A DNA stretch of 13,743 nt from Pseudomonadota bacterium (GTDB taxonomy: Bacteria; Pseudomonadota; Alphaproteobacteria; UBA2966; CAIVPW01): NCBI GenBank assembly GCA_027625125.1, contig JAQBXG010000023.1:1-13743 (forward strand). The letters run 5' to 3'. The notes under the pieces are model-generated. The model had not been told where the DNA came from and did no database searches. It saw nothing but the letters and a program-made list of their open reading frames with translations. A program made the translations under genes and the position numbers. Shown here piece by piece: positions 1-6,500 of the stretch. Position 1 is the first letter of the stretch; each line of letters starts with the position of its first letter.

Positions 1-200
1 AACTCGCCGCCGCCGCCGCCCGGGGCCGCCGCATCCTGTTCTATTGCGCGTTCGGCGAACGCTCGGCGATGGCGGTCGACGAGGCCCGCGATGCGGGCAT
101 CACCGGCGCGCGCTCGATCGCCGGCGGCATGGAGGCGTGGCGCCAGGCCGGCGGCCCGCTGGCCGCCGACGACGAGATAGCGGACCGCGCGCCGAGGTGA
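1..200 (+). CDS. Rhodanese-like sulfurtransferase, C-terminal fragment (5' end outside window)
   Basis: The frame is open from the left edge (first full codon at 3) and ends at a TGA at 198-200, so only the last 65 codons are visible. They include the rhodanese active-site loop YCAFGERSA, with the persulfide-carrying cysteine at codon 45-47 in a six-residue CxxxxR loop. A typical rhodanese tail follows: SIAGGMEAWRQAGGPL. Proteins of this family transfer sulfane sulfur through a cysteine persulfide; the acceptor cannot be told from this fragment. The next gene, hspQ, starts 40 nt downstream on the same strand, so the two may be cotranscribed. The gap contains a small inverted repeat (GGTCGC/GCGACC, 204-216). 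The family call is secure, but whether this is a single-domain protein or the end of a larger one is unknown. Confidence 0.8.
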   Translation, partial: LAAAAARGRRILFYCAFGERSAMAVDEARDAGITGARSIAGGMEAWRQAGGPLAADDEIADRAPR

Positions 201-240
201 TACGGTCGCGGCGACCAAGGTTCACTTCGGGTATCCAGCG

Positions 241-561
241 ATGAGCATGTCCTCGCGCGCGCAGTTTGGCGTCGGCCAGATCGTCAAGCATGTGCTGCTC
301 GAATACGTCGGCGTCGTCGTCGATGTGGACGCGGAGTTTTCCGGCACCGACGACTGGTACGACCGCATGGCGCGCACGCGCCCACCAAAGGATGCGCCGT
401 GGTACCACGTGCTGGTCGAAGACGCCGACCACATGACCTATGTGGCCGAACGCAACCTCACCTCCCTTGACGAAGTGCGACCCATTCGCCACCCGATGCT
501 GAACGAATATTTTCGGGATTTCCGCGACGGCGGCTATGTCGCCCGCGAGGCGCTGAACTAG
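241..561 (+). CDS. hspQ: Heat shock protein HspQ (YccV family)
   Basis: This 106-residue protein has the whole HspQ/YccV core: FGVGQIVKH near the N-terminus, GVVVDVD at about residues 24-30, the APWYHVLVED segment in the middle and YVAERNL after it. Length matches the family (about 105 residues). The insertion around EFSGTDDWYDRM is of the kind seen in alphaproteobacterial members. In E. coli HspQ is a heat-shock protein that modulates Lon proteolysis, and it was also described as binding hemimethylated DNA; the role here is inferred from family. A second ATG lies at codon 3 (247) and no strong Shine-Dalgarno separates the two, so the start could shift by two codons. No heat-shock promoter was recognisable just upstream. 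The gene converges on the cbb operon, with 116 bp between the stop codons. Confidence 0.88.
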   Translation: MSMSSRAQFGVGQIVKHVLLEYVGVVVDVDAEFSGTDDWYDRMARTRPPKDAPWYHVLVEDADHMTYVAERNLTSLDEVRPIRHPMLNEYFRDFRDGGYVAREALN

Positions 562-571
562 GAGACGGCGT

Positions 572-652
572 ATGCTTCCGTGCAGCATCGCGACACGGCG
601 GAACCTGAATCTGCCCTGGCGGGCGCCGGGGCCCTGGTCTCCGCTCGCCTGA
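572..652 (+). CDS. Candidate 26-residue small ORF after hspQ
   Basis: An ATG at 572 opens a 26-codon frame ending in TGA at 650-652. An AGGAGA motif at 560-565, overlapping the hspQ stop codon, lies six bases upstream of the ATG, a better ribosome-binding site than hspQ itself shows. The predicted peptide begins MLPCSIATRR, is rich in Arg, Pro and Trp, and matches no family I recognise. The SD segment could also pair with GTCTCC further along (654-659). It may be a translated small protein, a chance ORF in GC-rich DNA, or part of a structured 3' region. Confidence 0.2.
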   Translation: MLPCSIATRRNLNLPWRAPGPWSPLA

Positions 653-658
653 CGTCTC

Positions 659-676
659 CGCCGGCAGTCGCCGGCG
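659..676. terminator. Hairpin in the convergent gap (possible bidirectional terminator)
   Basis: CGCCGGC at 659-665 pairs with GCCGGCG at 670-676 around an AGTC loop. It begins two bases after the stop codon of the last gene of the minus-strand operon and about 100 bases after hspQ on the other strand. No T-run follows on either strand, so it is not a classical intrinsic terminator. It could stabilise or end transcripts from both sides. Confidence 0.3.
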
Positions 677-677
677 A

Positions 678-1244
678 CTAGCCGCGAATATTGTTCAGCA
701 CGACCAGCAGCGAATTCACCACTTCTTGGTGCAGGCTGGCGACCGTCATGCGGTCGCCATAGAATGATCCGCGAAACACAGACATGCCCAGCACGGCGTC
801 GTGCAGAGTCGCGTCGATGCGGATCTCTTCGCCGATGCCGCCGACAGCGCCGATAAACACATAGCGGACGCCCAGCGCCTCGGCGACTTCGGCCGCGGTC
901 ACGTCCTTGTCGCGAAACGGCGCGACGTCGTCGCCATAGGCGACCCGCAGTCCCTGTTCCGACAGCCGGTCGGCGATCCCCTTGCTCAACACCTCGACCA
1001 GAGCGACATCGACGTCGCTGCCGGCGTCAATACTCAGCGGCACGACTGCGAGGGAGGGGGCCTCCAACGCCTCGGCCAGTCGTTCCTCGGCGGTCAGCGC
1101 CGGCACGTCCAGGCGCTCGCGCAGGCCGGAGCGATCCGCCCATACCGAGACAAACACGATCCCGGCCACGAACACGGCGACGAACGCGCCGGCGACCGCG
1201 CCAAGGACAAGTCCGCCCCGGCTTCGGTTGGGCTCCGTACTCAT
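678..1244 (-). CDS. Membrane-anchored TolB-like (TolB N-terminal-like) domain protein, last gene of the cbb operon
   Basis: The 188-residue protein starts with a short positively charged tail (MSTEPNRSR), then one hydrophobic segment at about residues 11-35. A short Glu/Arg-rich linker (about 40-62) and one globular domain (about 63-186) follow. That domain carries the pattern of the TolB-like module often attached to class III adenylate cyclases: PSLAVVPLSID, a helix with SKGIADRLSEQGLRV, then EVAEALGVRYVFIGAVGG, IRIDATLHDA and a terminal LHQEVVNSLLVVL helix. No catalytic motif is visible. By the positive-inside rule the domain would face the periplasm. The ATG overlaps the cbbX stop (ATGA) and a GGGAG site lies inside cbbX, so translation is probably coupled. 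I know of no standard cbb gene of this type; the function is unknown. The domain call is from pattern similarity and is fairly secure. Confidence 0.75.
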   Translation of the reverse strand: MSTEPNRSRGGLVLGAVAGAFVAVFVAGIVFVSVWADRSGLRERLDVPALTAEERLAEALEAPSLAVVPLSIDAGSDVDVALVEVLSKGIADRLSEQGLRVAYGDDVAPFRDKDVTAAEVAEALGVRYVFIGAVGGIGEEIRIDATLHDAVLGMSVFRGSFYGDRMTVASLHQEVVNSLLVVLNNIRG

Positions 1245-2221
1245 TGCTTCGTACTCCCATGGTCGCCGGCCGCGCCACTCGCGCCGGGCTCGTCAAAAAT
1301 GCGGCTCTGGCGAAAGTCCGCGCCCTCCAGAGTCATCAGGTCGTTCTTGGTCAGCTTCGTCTTGCCGCGCCCGGCGAACAGCCGGTTGGCCTGGCGCAGC
1401 TTCGCGCGGTCGATGGCGTTGCGGATTGACCGCGCGTTGGCGAAGTGCGGTTGCCGCATGCGCTTCGGAATGTACTCGCGCAACGCCACGGCCGCGGAAT
1501 CGCTCAGGATGTACTGTTGTTGCGCCACCATCAGCCCGGCGATCTTGAACAATTCTTCGGCGCTATAGTCGGGAAAGTCCAGATGGTGGGCGACGCGGGA
1601 GCGAAATCCCGGATTGGATTTGAAAAACGTCTCCATCCGGTTGGCATAGCCCGCCAGGATCACGACCAGATCGTCGCGATTGTTCTCCATCACCTGCAAC
1701 AGGATTTCGATCGATTCCTGGCCATAGTCGCGCTCGTTCTCGGGGCGGTACAGATAGTACGCCTCGTCGATGAACAGCACCCCGCCCATCGCCTTCTTGA
1801 TGACTTCGCGGGTCTTCGGCGCCGTGTGGCCGATGTATTGTCCGACCAGGTCATCGCGGGTGACGCTGACCAGGTGCCCCTGCCGCACGTATTCGAGCCG
1901 GTGCAGGATGTCGGCCATGCGCAACGCCACCGTAGTCTTGCCGGTGCCGGGGTTGCCGGTAAACGACATATGCAGCGTTGGCGGCTCGGTCTCCAGACGC
2001 ATCTGCCGCCGCGCCTTGTCGACCAGCAGCATCGCCGCGATCTCGCGGATTCGCATCTTGACCGATGCCAGTCCGACCAGCTCGCGGTCCAGTTGATCCA
2101 GCACCGACTGGATGTCGGAGCGCTGGAACTCTTCCTCCAGGTCCAGCTCAGTCGGAATCGGTTGCTCCGGGGCGTCCGTCCCGTTCGCTTCCGTCTCGTC
2201 CGCCGTGCCTGGTTTTGCCAT
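1241..2221 (-). CDS. cbbX: CbbX, red-type RuBisCO activase (AAA+ ATPase)
   Basis: The 326-residue AAA+ protein has Walker A GNPGTGKT (89-96), Walker B VLFIDEA (148-154), the pore-loop YIGHT (129-133), a GYAN segment (191-194) and arginine-finger candidates in NPGFRSR (204-210). A sensor-2-like NARSIRNAID follows (262-271). In characterised red-type systems CbbX forms hexamers that use ATP to pull on the RbcL C-terminus and release inhibitory sugar phosphates, with RuBP as activator. The core is standard; the N-terminal 30 residues (acidic, low complexity) and the C-terminal tail after about 308 look variable. It follows cbbS after a 75-nt spacer with a strong hairpin, and its Shine-Dalgarno is weak (AAGGA about 16 nt upstream), suggesting lower output than cbbLS. 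The stop overlaps the next start by 4 nt. Confidence 0.95.
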   Translation of the reverse strand: MAKPGTADETEANGTDAPEQPIPTELDLEEEFQRSDIQSVLDQLDRELVGLASVKMRIREIAAMLLVDKARRQMRLETEPPTLHMSFTGNPGTGKTTVALRMADILHRLEYVRQGHLVSVTRDDLVGQYIGHTAPKTREVIKKAMGGVLFIDEAYYLYRPENERDYGQESIEILLQVMENNRDDLVVILAGYANRMETFFKSNPGFRSRVAHHLDFPDYSAEELFKIAGLMVAQQQYILSDSAAVALREYIPKRMRQPHFANARSIRNAIDRAKLRQANRLFAGRGKTKLTKNDLMTLEGADFRQSRIFDEPGASGAAGDHGSTKQ

Positions 2222-2254
2222 TGGGTCTGTCTGTTTTCCTTCGGTCCGAAACCG

Positions 2255-2283
2255 GGCGGGGCGGCCTTGCGGCCGTCCCCGCC
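2255..2283 (-). promoter_or_regulatory. Strong GC hairpin between cbbS and cbbX
   Basis: GGCGGGG (2255-2261) and CGGCC (2262-2266) pair with GGCCG (2271-2275) and CCCCGCC (2277-2283). This gives 12 base pairs with one bulged base (2276) and a TTGC loop. It sits just after the cbbS stop. No T-run follows in the direction of transcription, so an mRNA-stabilising or attenuating element that sets the cbbLS to cbbX ratio is more likely than a complete terminator. A second small palindrome, TTCGGTCCGAA, lies at 2240-2250. Confidence 0.5.
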
Positions 2284-2296
2284 GTGGTCTCAGCGG

Positions 2297-2716
2297 TTAC
2301 TTGTACCGCGCGCCTTCCGGCTTGTCGGTCGCATAGCTGTGGACACGATAGCGCAGCGACCGGCCCGGCCCGGCGTCGCGGGCAACGCCAAATCCCGGCT
2401 CTTCCTTGGGCCGGTTGACGATGAACGACATCGACTGGCTCTCGCGCCAGCGGGAGTTATCGAATGAGTTCACCTTGATGTACATGTTGCCGTACACCTT
2501 GCGGCACTCGTTGACCTCCAGCAGCACCGCCGCCGCGTCCTTGGTGTCGAACATCGGCACGCACCACATTTCCCAGTAGGTATTCCGGGGATGCGGGTCG
2601 TCGGTGTATTCGACGTTCAAGGCCCAGCCTTGGTCCAGCGCGTATTGAATCTGCGCCTTGATCTGTTTGTCGGTCAGATCGGGCAGAAACGAAAAAGTTC
2701 CTTGCGTCACTCGCAT
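2297..2716 (-). CDS. cbbS: RuBisCO small subunit, red type
   Basis: The protein begins MRVTQGTFSFLPDLTD, the standard opening of red-type small subunits. It continues with DDPHPRNTYWEMW, MFDTKDAAAVLLEVNECRK and a C-terminal extension (NRPKEEPGFGVARD onwards) that forms the beta-hairpin barrel in red-type holoenzymes. I place the start at 2716 (139 aa). The alternative ATG two codons earlier (2722) directly abuts the AGGAGGA ribosome-binding site with no spacing, while the chosen ATG sits seven bases from it. The small subunit caps the L8 core to give the L8S8 enzyme of CO2 fixation. It lies 23 nt behind cbbL and is clearly cotranscribed. No missing conserved segments were noticed. Confidence 0.95.
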   Translation of the reverse strand: MRVTQGTFSFLPDLTDKQIKAQIQYALDQGWALNVEYTDDPHPRNTYWEMWCVPMFDTKDAAAVLLEVNECRKVYGNMYIKVNSFDNSRWRESQSMSFIVNRPKEEPGFGVARDAGPGRSLRYRVHSYATDKPEGARYK

Positions 2717-2739
2717 GTTCATTCCTCCTGTGCCGGGGC

Positions 2740-4188
2740 CTAGATGGACGGCGTTTCGACCGGGACAAAGTCCGGCGTGTCGGTCGATTCATAGTTGAAG
2801 GTGATGTCCTTCCAGGTATCCAGCGCCTTCTGCAGCGGTGAACAATCCTTGGCGGCCTTGGCGAGGATGTCCGGCCCTTCGGCCATGTAGTCCTTGCCTT
2901 CGTTGCGGGCCAGGATCATCGCTTCGAGCGCGACGCGGTTGGCGGTTGCACCGGCGGCGATGCCGTCCGGGTGGCCGATCGTACCGCCGCCGAACTGCAG
3001 GATCACGTCCTCGCCCAGATAATGCAGCAACTGGTGCATCTGGCCGGCGTGAATACCGCCCGACGCCACCGGCATCACCTTGCGAAGGCTGGCCCAGTCC
3101 TGCTCGAAGAACAGCCCGTGCTCCAGCGATTCCGGCGTATGCGGATCCCGTAGCGTGTCATAGAACCCCTTGATCATCAGCGGGTCGCCTTCCAGCTTGC
3201 CGACGACGGTGCCGGCGTGGATGTGGTCGACGCCGGCCATCCGCATCCATTTGCAGATGACGCGGAAGTTCATGCCGTGGTTCTTCTGCCGCGAATAGGT
3301 GCTGTTGCCGGCCCGGTGCAGGTGCAGGATCATGTCGTGTTGCCGCGCCCACTTCGCCATCGTCTGAATCGCCGTGTAGCCGATGACCAGGTCGATCATG
3401 ATAATCACCGAGCCCAGCTCATAGGCGAATTCGGCGCGACGGATCATCTCGTCCATCGTGCCGGCGGTGACGTTCATGTAGGTGCCCTTGACCTCGCCGG
3501 TCGCCGCCTCGGCCTTGGTCACGCCTTCCATGCAGTACAGGAAGCGGTCGCGCCAGTGCATGAACGGCTGCGAGTTGATGTTTTCGTCGTCCTTCGTGAA
3601 GTCGAGGCCGCCCTTCAGCGCCTCATAGACGACGCGGCCATAGTTCTTGCTCGACAGGCCCAGCTTCGGCTTGACGGTGGCGCCCAGCAGCGGCCGTCCG
3701 AACTTGTCGAGACGCTCGCGCTCAACGTTGATGCCGGTCGCGGGACCCTGAAAGGTCTTCAGGTAGGCGACGGGCATGCGCATGTCTTCCAGGCGCAGCG
3801 CCTTCACGGCCTTGAAGCCGAACACGTTGCCGATGATCGAGGCCGTCAGGTTGGCGATCGAGTCCGGCTCGAACAGGTCCATGTCATAGGCGATATACGC
3901 AAAGTACTGGTCGTCGGTGTTCGGAACCTTGTCGACGCGATACGCCTTGGCGCGATACGTATCGGCCGCGGTCAGGCGGTCGGTCCACACCACGGTCCAC
4001 GTGGCGGTCGAGGATTCACCGGCGACGGCCGCCGCCGCTTCGTCCGCGGGCACGCCGGGCTGTGGCGTAATGCGGAACAGCGCGATCACGTCGGTTTCCT
4101 TCGGAACATAATCGGGCTGCCAATAGCCCATCTGCTTGTACTCAAGCACACCGGCCTTGTACCGGTCCGCGCCTTTCAGCTCTGCCAT
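2740..4188 (-). CDS. cbbL: RuBisCO large subunit, form I red type (IC-like)
   Basis: The 482-residue protein carboxylates ribulose-1,5-bisphosphate to two 3-phosphoglycerates. All expected active-site elements are visible: ESSTATWT (58-65), GNVFGFK (120-126), TVKPKLG (171-177) with the catalytic lysine K173, and GGLDFTKDDE (193-202) with the carbamylated lysine K199 and metal ligands D201 and E202. They continue with HLHRAG (289-294), DHIHAG (321-326), loop 6 GTVVGKLEG (326-334) with K331, SGGIH (376-380) and FGGGT (399-403). Segments HRAGNSTYSRQKNHG and ASLRKVMPVASGGIHAG mark the red lineage. Length is normal (about 480-490). The start at 4188 has an AGGAGAG site at a good distance. It follows pgk after 45 nt containing a perfect palindrome. 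Confidence 0.98.
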   Translation of the reverse strand: MAELKGADRYKAGVLEYKQMGYWQPDYVPKETDVIALFRITPQPGVPADEAAAAVAGESSTATWTVVWTDRLTAADTYRAKAYRVDKVPNTDDQYFAYIAYDMDLFEPDSIANLTASIIGNVFGFKAVKALRLEDMRMPVAYLKTFQGPATGINVERERLDKFGRPLLGATVKPKLGLSSKNYGRVVYEALKGGLDFTKDDENINSQPFMHWRDRFLYCMEGVTKAEAATGEVKGTYMNVTAGTMDEMIRRAEFAYELGSVIIMIDLVIGYTAIQTMAKWARQHDMILHLHRAGNSTYSRQKNHGMNFRVICKWMRMAGVDHIHAGTVVGKLEGDPLMIKGFYDTLRDPHTPESLEHGLFFEQDWASLRKVMPVASGGIHAGQMHQLLHYLGEDVILQFGGGTIGHPDGIAAGATANRVALEAMILARNEGKDYMAEGPDILAKAAKDCSPLQKALDTWKDITFNYESTDTPDFVPVETPSI

Positions 4189-4212
4189 CAGTTCTCTCCT
4201 CGTTGTTCCACC

Positions 4213-4226
4213 CCGCCATATGGCGG
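4213..4226 (-). promoter_or_regulatory. 14-bp perfect palindrome just upstream of cbbL
   Basis: CCGCCATATGGCGG reads the same on both strands. It fills much of the 45-nt gap between the pgk stop (4234) and the cbbL start (4188), about 25 nt before the ATG and just upstream of the ribosome-binding site. As RNA it would form a short hairpin of five to six base pairs at the 5' edge of a processed cbbL message. It could equally be a protein-binding site. Function is not shown by the sequence. Confidence 0.4.
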
Positions 4227-4233
4227 ATCGTTC

Positions 4234-5451
4234 CTACGCTTCGTCGTCGTTTGGATGCCTGGTCAATGCCGCCACGCCGGGCAGATCCTTGCCCTCGAGC
4301 CATTCCAGAAATGCGCCGCCGGCGGTCGACAGATACGAAAAATCTTCGGCCGCGCCCGCATGGGTCAGCGCCGACACGGTGTCGCCGCCGCCGGCCACGG
4401 CCAGCGCACGGCCCTCGCGGCACAGCGCCGCGACGGCCTTGGCGACGTGGTTCGTCGCGGCGTCGAACGGCGGCACCTCGAACGCGCCCAGCGGCCCGTT
4501 CCAGACGATGGTCTTGCACTCGCCCAGGCGCGCTGCGATATTCGCCGCCGCCTTTGGCCCGACATCCAGAATCATCGCATCGTCCGGCACCGCGTCGGCG
4601 GACACGACCTCCGAAGCCGCGCCTTCCTTGAATTCGCGCGCCACCACGACGTCGTCGGGCAGCAGAATGTCGCAATGGGCCAGACCGGCCTTTGAATCGA
4701 TATTGCGCGCCGTCTCGACCAGGTCAGGTTCGCACAGGCTCTTGCCGACGGCAACGCCGCGGGCCAGCAGAAACGTGTTGGCCATGCCGCCGCCGATCAC
4801 CAGCAGGTCCACCTTTGAAATCAGATTCGACAGCACGTCCAGCTTCGTCGACACCTTGGCGCCGCCGACCACCGCGCCGACCGGCCGTTCCGGCGCCGAC
4901 AGCGCCTGTTCCAGCGCCAGTAACTCGGCCTCCATGCTGCGGCCGGCGGCCGACGGCAGATGCCGGGCCAGCGCCTCGGTCGAGGCGTGGGCGCGGTGGG
5001 AGCAGCTAAAGGCGTCGTTGACGTAGAAATCACCCAAGCTTGCGAGGCGCGCGGCGAATTCGTCGTCGTTCGCTTCTTCCTGTTCGTGATAGCGAAGGTT
5101 CTCCAGCATCGCCACGTCGCCGTCGCCGATGCGGCCGACGACTTCGCGGGCGGGATCGCCGATGCAATCGTCGGCGAACGCCACCTCGCGGCCCAGAATC
5201 CGCGCCAGTTCCGCCGCCACCGGCGCCAGGCTCATTTCCGGCACCCGCTTGCCCTTTGGCCGCCCGAAGTGCGACAGCACGATCACCCGCGCGCCCCGTT
5301 CGCTCAGCTCGCGAATGGTCTCGGCGCTCCGTTCGATGCGGGTAGCGTCGGTGATCCTGCCGTCGCGCAATGGAACGTTCAGGTCGGCGCGCACCAGCAC
5401 GCGTTTGCCCTTGACGTCCAGGTCGGCGATTGTGGCGTAGGCGTGGGGCAA
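4234..5451 (-). CDS. pgk: Phosphoglycerate kinase
   Basis: This gene (cbbK in CBB nomenclature) encodes the ATP-dependent phosphorylation of 3-phosphoglycerate, the first reductive-phase step. Visible motifs are VLVRADLNVPL (18-28), SHFGRPKG, LENLRYHEQEE, NDAFSCSHRAHAS, GGAKVSTKLDVL, GGGMANTFL, WNGPLGAFE, the nucleotide-loop GGGDTVSAL and the ending FSYLSTAGGAFLEWLEGK. I chose a TTG start at 5451, giving 405 residues, close to the family norm. It lies four bases after the gap stop codon and no in-frame ATG or GTG stands near the conserved N-terminus. The only upstream ATG (5523) would add 24 unrelated residues and overlap gap by 68 nt. Translation is probably coupled to gap. Confidence 0.93.
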   Translation of the reverse strand: MPHAYATIADLDVKGKRVLVRADLNVPLRDGRITDATRIERSAETIRELSERGARVIVLSHFGRPKGKRVPEMSLAPVAAELARILGREVAFADDCIGDPAREVVGRIGDGDVAMLENLRYHEQEEANDDEFAARLASLGDFYVNDAFSCSHRAHASTEALARHLPSAAGRSMEAELLALEQALSAPERPVGAVVGGAKVSTKLDVLSNLISKVDLLVIGGGMANTFLLARGVAVGKSLCEPDLVETARNIDSKAGLAHCDILLPDDVVVAREFKEGAASEVVSADAVPDDAMILDVGPKAAANIAARLGECKTIVWNGPLGAFEVPPFDAATNHVAKAVAALCREGRALAVAGGGDTVSALTHAGAAEDFSYLSTAGGAFLEWLEGKDLPGVAALTRHPNDDEA

Positions 5452-5455
5452 CGTG

Positions 5456-6463
5456 TCAGCCCAGCTTGGCAATTGCCGCCGCGGTGTCCAGCATGCGGTT
5501 GGCGAATGCCCACTCGTTGTCATACCAGGACATCACCCGTCCGAGCTTGCCGTCGACGACCTGGGTCTGGGTCAGATCGACCGTCGAGCTGGCCAGCGTG
5601 TGGTTGAAGTCCGACGACACCAGCGGTTCGGTCGTCGTATCCAGAATGCCCTTCAACTCACCCTTGGCGGCCTTGATCAATGCGTTGTTGATCTCTTCGA
5701 TCGACGTTTTCTTCCTGGCGTTGAACTTCAGGTCGACGACCGAGACGTTCAGCGTCGGCACGCGCATTGCGGTGCCGTCCAGCCGTCCCGCCAGCTCCGG
5801 CAGCACCAACCCGACGGCGCGGGCGGCGCCGGTCGACGACGGAATGATCGATGCCGCCGCGGCGCGGGCGCGCCGAAGATCGCTGTGCAACGTGTCCTGT
5901 ACCCGCTGGTCGCCGGTATAGGCGTGAATTGTCGTCATGAATCCCTGGTCGATGCCGATCGCCTTGTTCAGCACCATCGCCACCGGGGCCAGGCAATTGG
6001 TCGTGCACGAGGCGTTGGAAATGATCCGGAAGTTCTTTCGCAGCTTCTTGTGGTTGACCCCGTACACGACGGTCAGGTCCGCGCCGGTCGCCGGCGCAGA
6101 TACCAGCACGCGCTTGGCGCCGGCCTGCAGGTGCAGTTCCGCCTGCTCGCGTTTCGTGAACAGTCCGGTGCATTCCATCACCAGATCGATGTTCATCTCC
6201 TTCCACGGCAAATTGGCGGGATCGCGCTCGGCGGTGACCTTGATCGTGCCGCGGCCCAGGTTCATGCCGCTCTTCAACACTTTGACCGTGCCGGGGAAGC
6301 GGCCGTGAATGGTGTCGTACTTCAGCAGGTGGGCGTTGGCTTCCACCGACCCCAGGTCGTTGATCGCAACAACCGTCATGTCCTTGCGACCGCTTTCGTG
6401 CAAGGCGCGAAGCGCAAGCCGTCCAATTCGTCCAAAGCCGTTGATTGCGATGCGTGCCGCCAT
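5456..6463 (-). CDS. gap: Type I glyceraldehyde-3-phosphate dehydrogenase
   Basis: The 335-residue enzyme (cbbG) reduces 1,3-bisphosphoglycerate to glyceraldehyde 3-phosphate. It has the Rossmann motif INGFGRIGR (7-15), AINDL (33-37) with D36 at the position that usually favours NAD over NADP, and the active site SNASCTTNC with nucleophile C153. The catalytic histidine H180 (TTIHAYTGDQ), LRRARAAA (196-203), SSTGAARAVGLVLPEL and the end motif SWYDNEW follow. The start at 6463 has a good GGGAGG site. Inferred cofactor: NADH, since the aspartate is present and no NADP-type substitution is seen, but this is not proof. It sits 37 nt after tkt and 4 nt before the pgk start. Confidence 0.96.
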   Translation of the reverse strand: MAARIAINGFGRIGRLALRALHESGRKDMTVVAINDLGSVEANAHLLKYDTIHGRFPGTVKVLKSGMNLGRGTIKVTAERDPANLPWKEMNIDLVMECTGLFTKREQAELHLQAGAKRVLVSAPATGADLTVVYGVNHKKLRKNFRIISNASCTTNCLAPVAMVLNKAIGIDQGFMTTIHAYTGDQRVQDTLHSDLRRARAAAASIIPSSTGAARAVGLVLPELAGRLDGTAMRVPTLNVSVVDLKFNARKKTSIEEINNALIKAAKGELKGILDTTTEPLVSSDFNHTLASSTVDLTQTQVVDGKLGRVMSWYDNEWAFANRMLDTAAAIAKLG

Positions 6464-6500
6464 GTTCTGTCCTCCCGCTGCGGGTCAGTCTTGGGTCGAT

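Noticed and set aside
1445..2467. Plus-strand open frame opposite cbbX and cbbS
   Set aside because: Antisense shadow of cbbX with low-complexity composition.
2717..2722. First ATG of cbbS (two codons upstream)
   Set aside because: It directly abuts the AGGAGGA ribosome-binding site with no spacing, and the conserved protein start is the second methionine.
3217..4695. Long plus-strand open frame opposite cbbL and pgk
   Set aside because: It is the antisense shadow of two unmistakable genes in GC-rich DNA, with His/Arg/Val-rich composition and no family motif.
5452..5523. Upstream ATG extension of phosphoglycerate kinase
   Set aside because: It would add 24 residues unlike the family and overlap gap by 68 nt; the TTG at 5451 fits the usual length.
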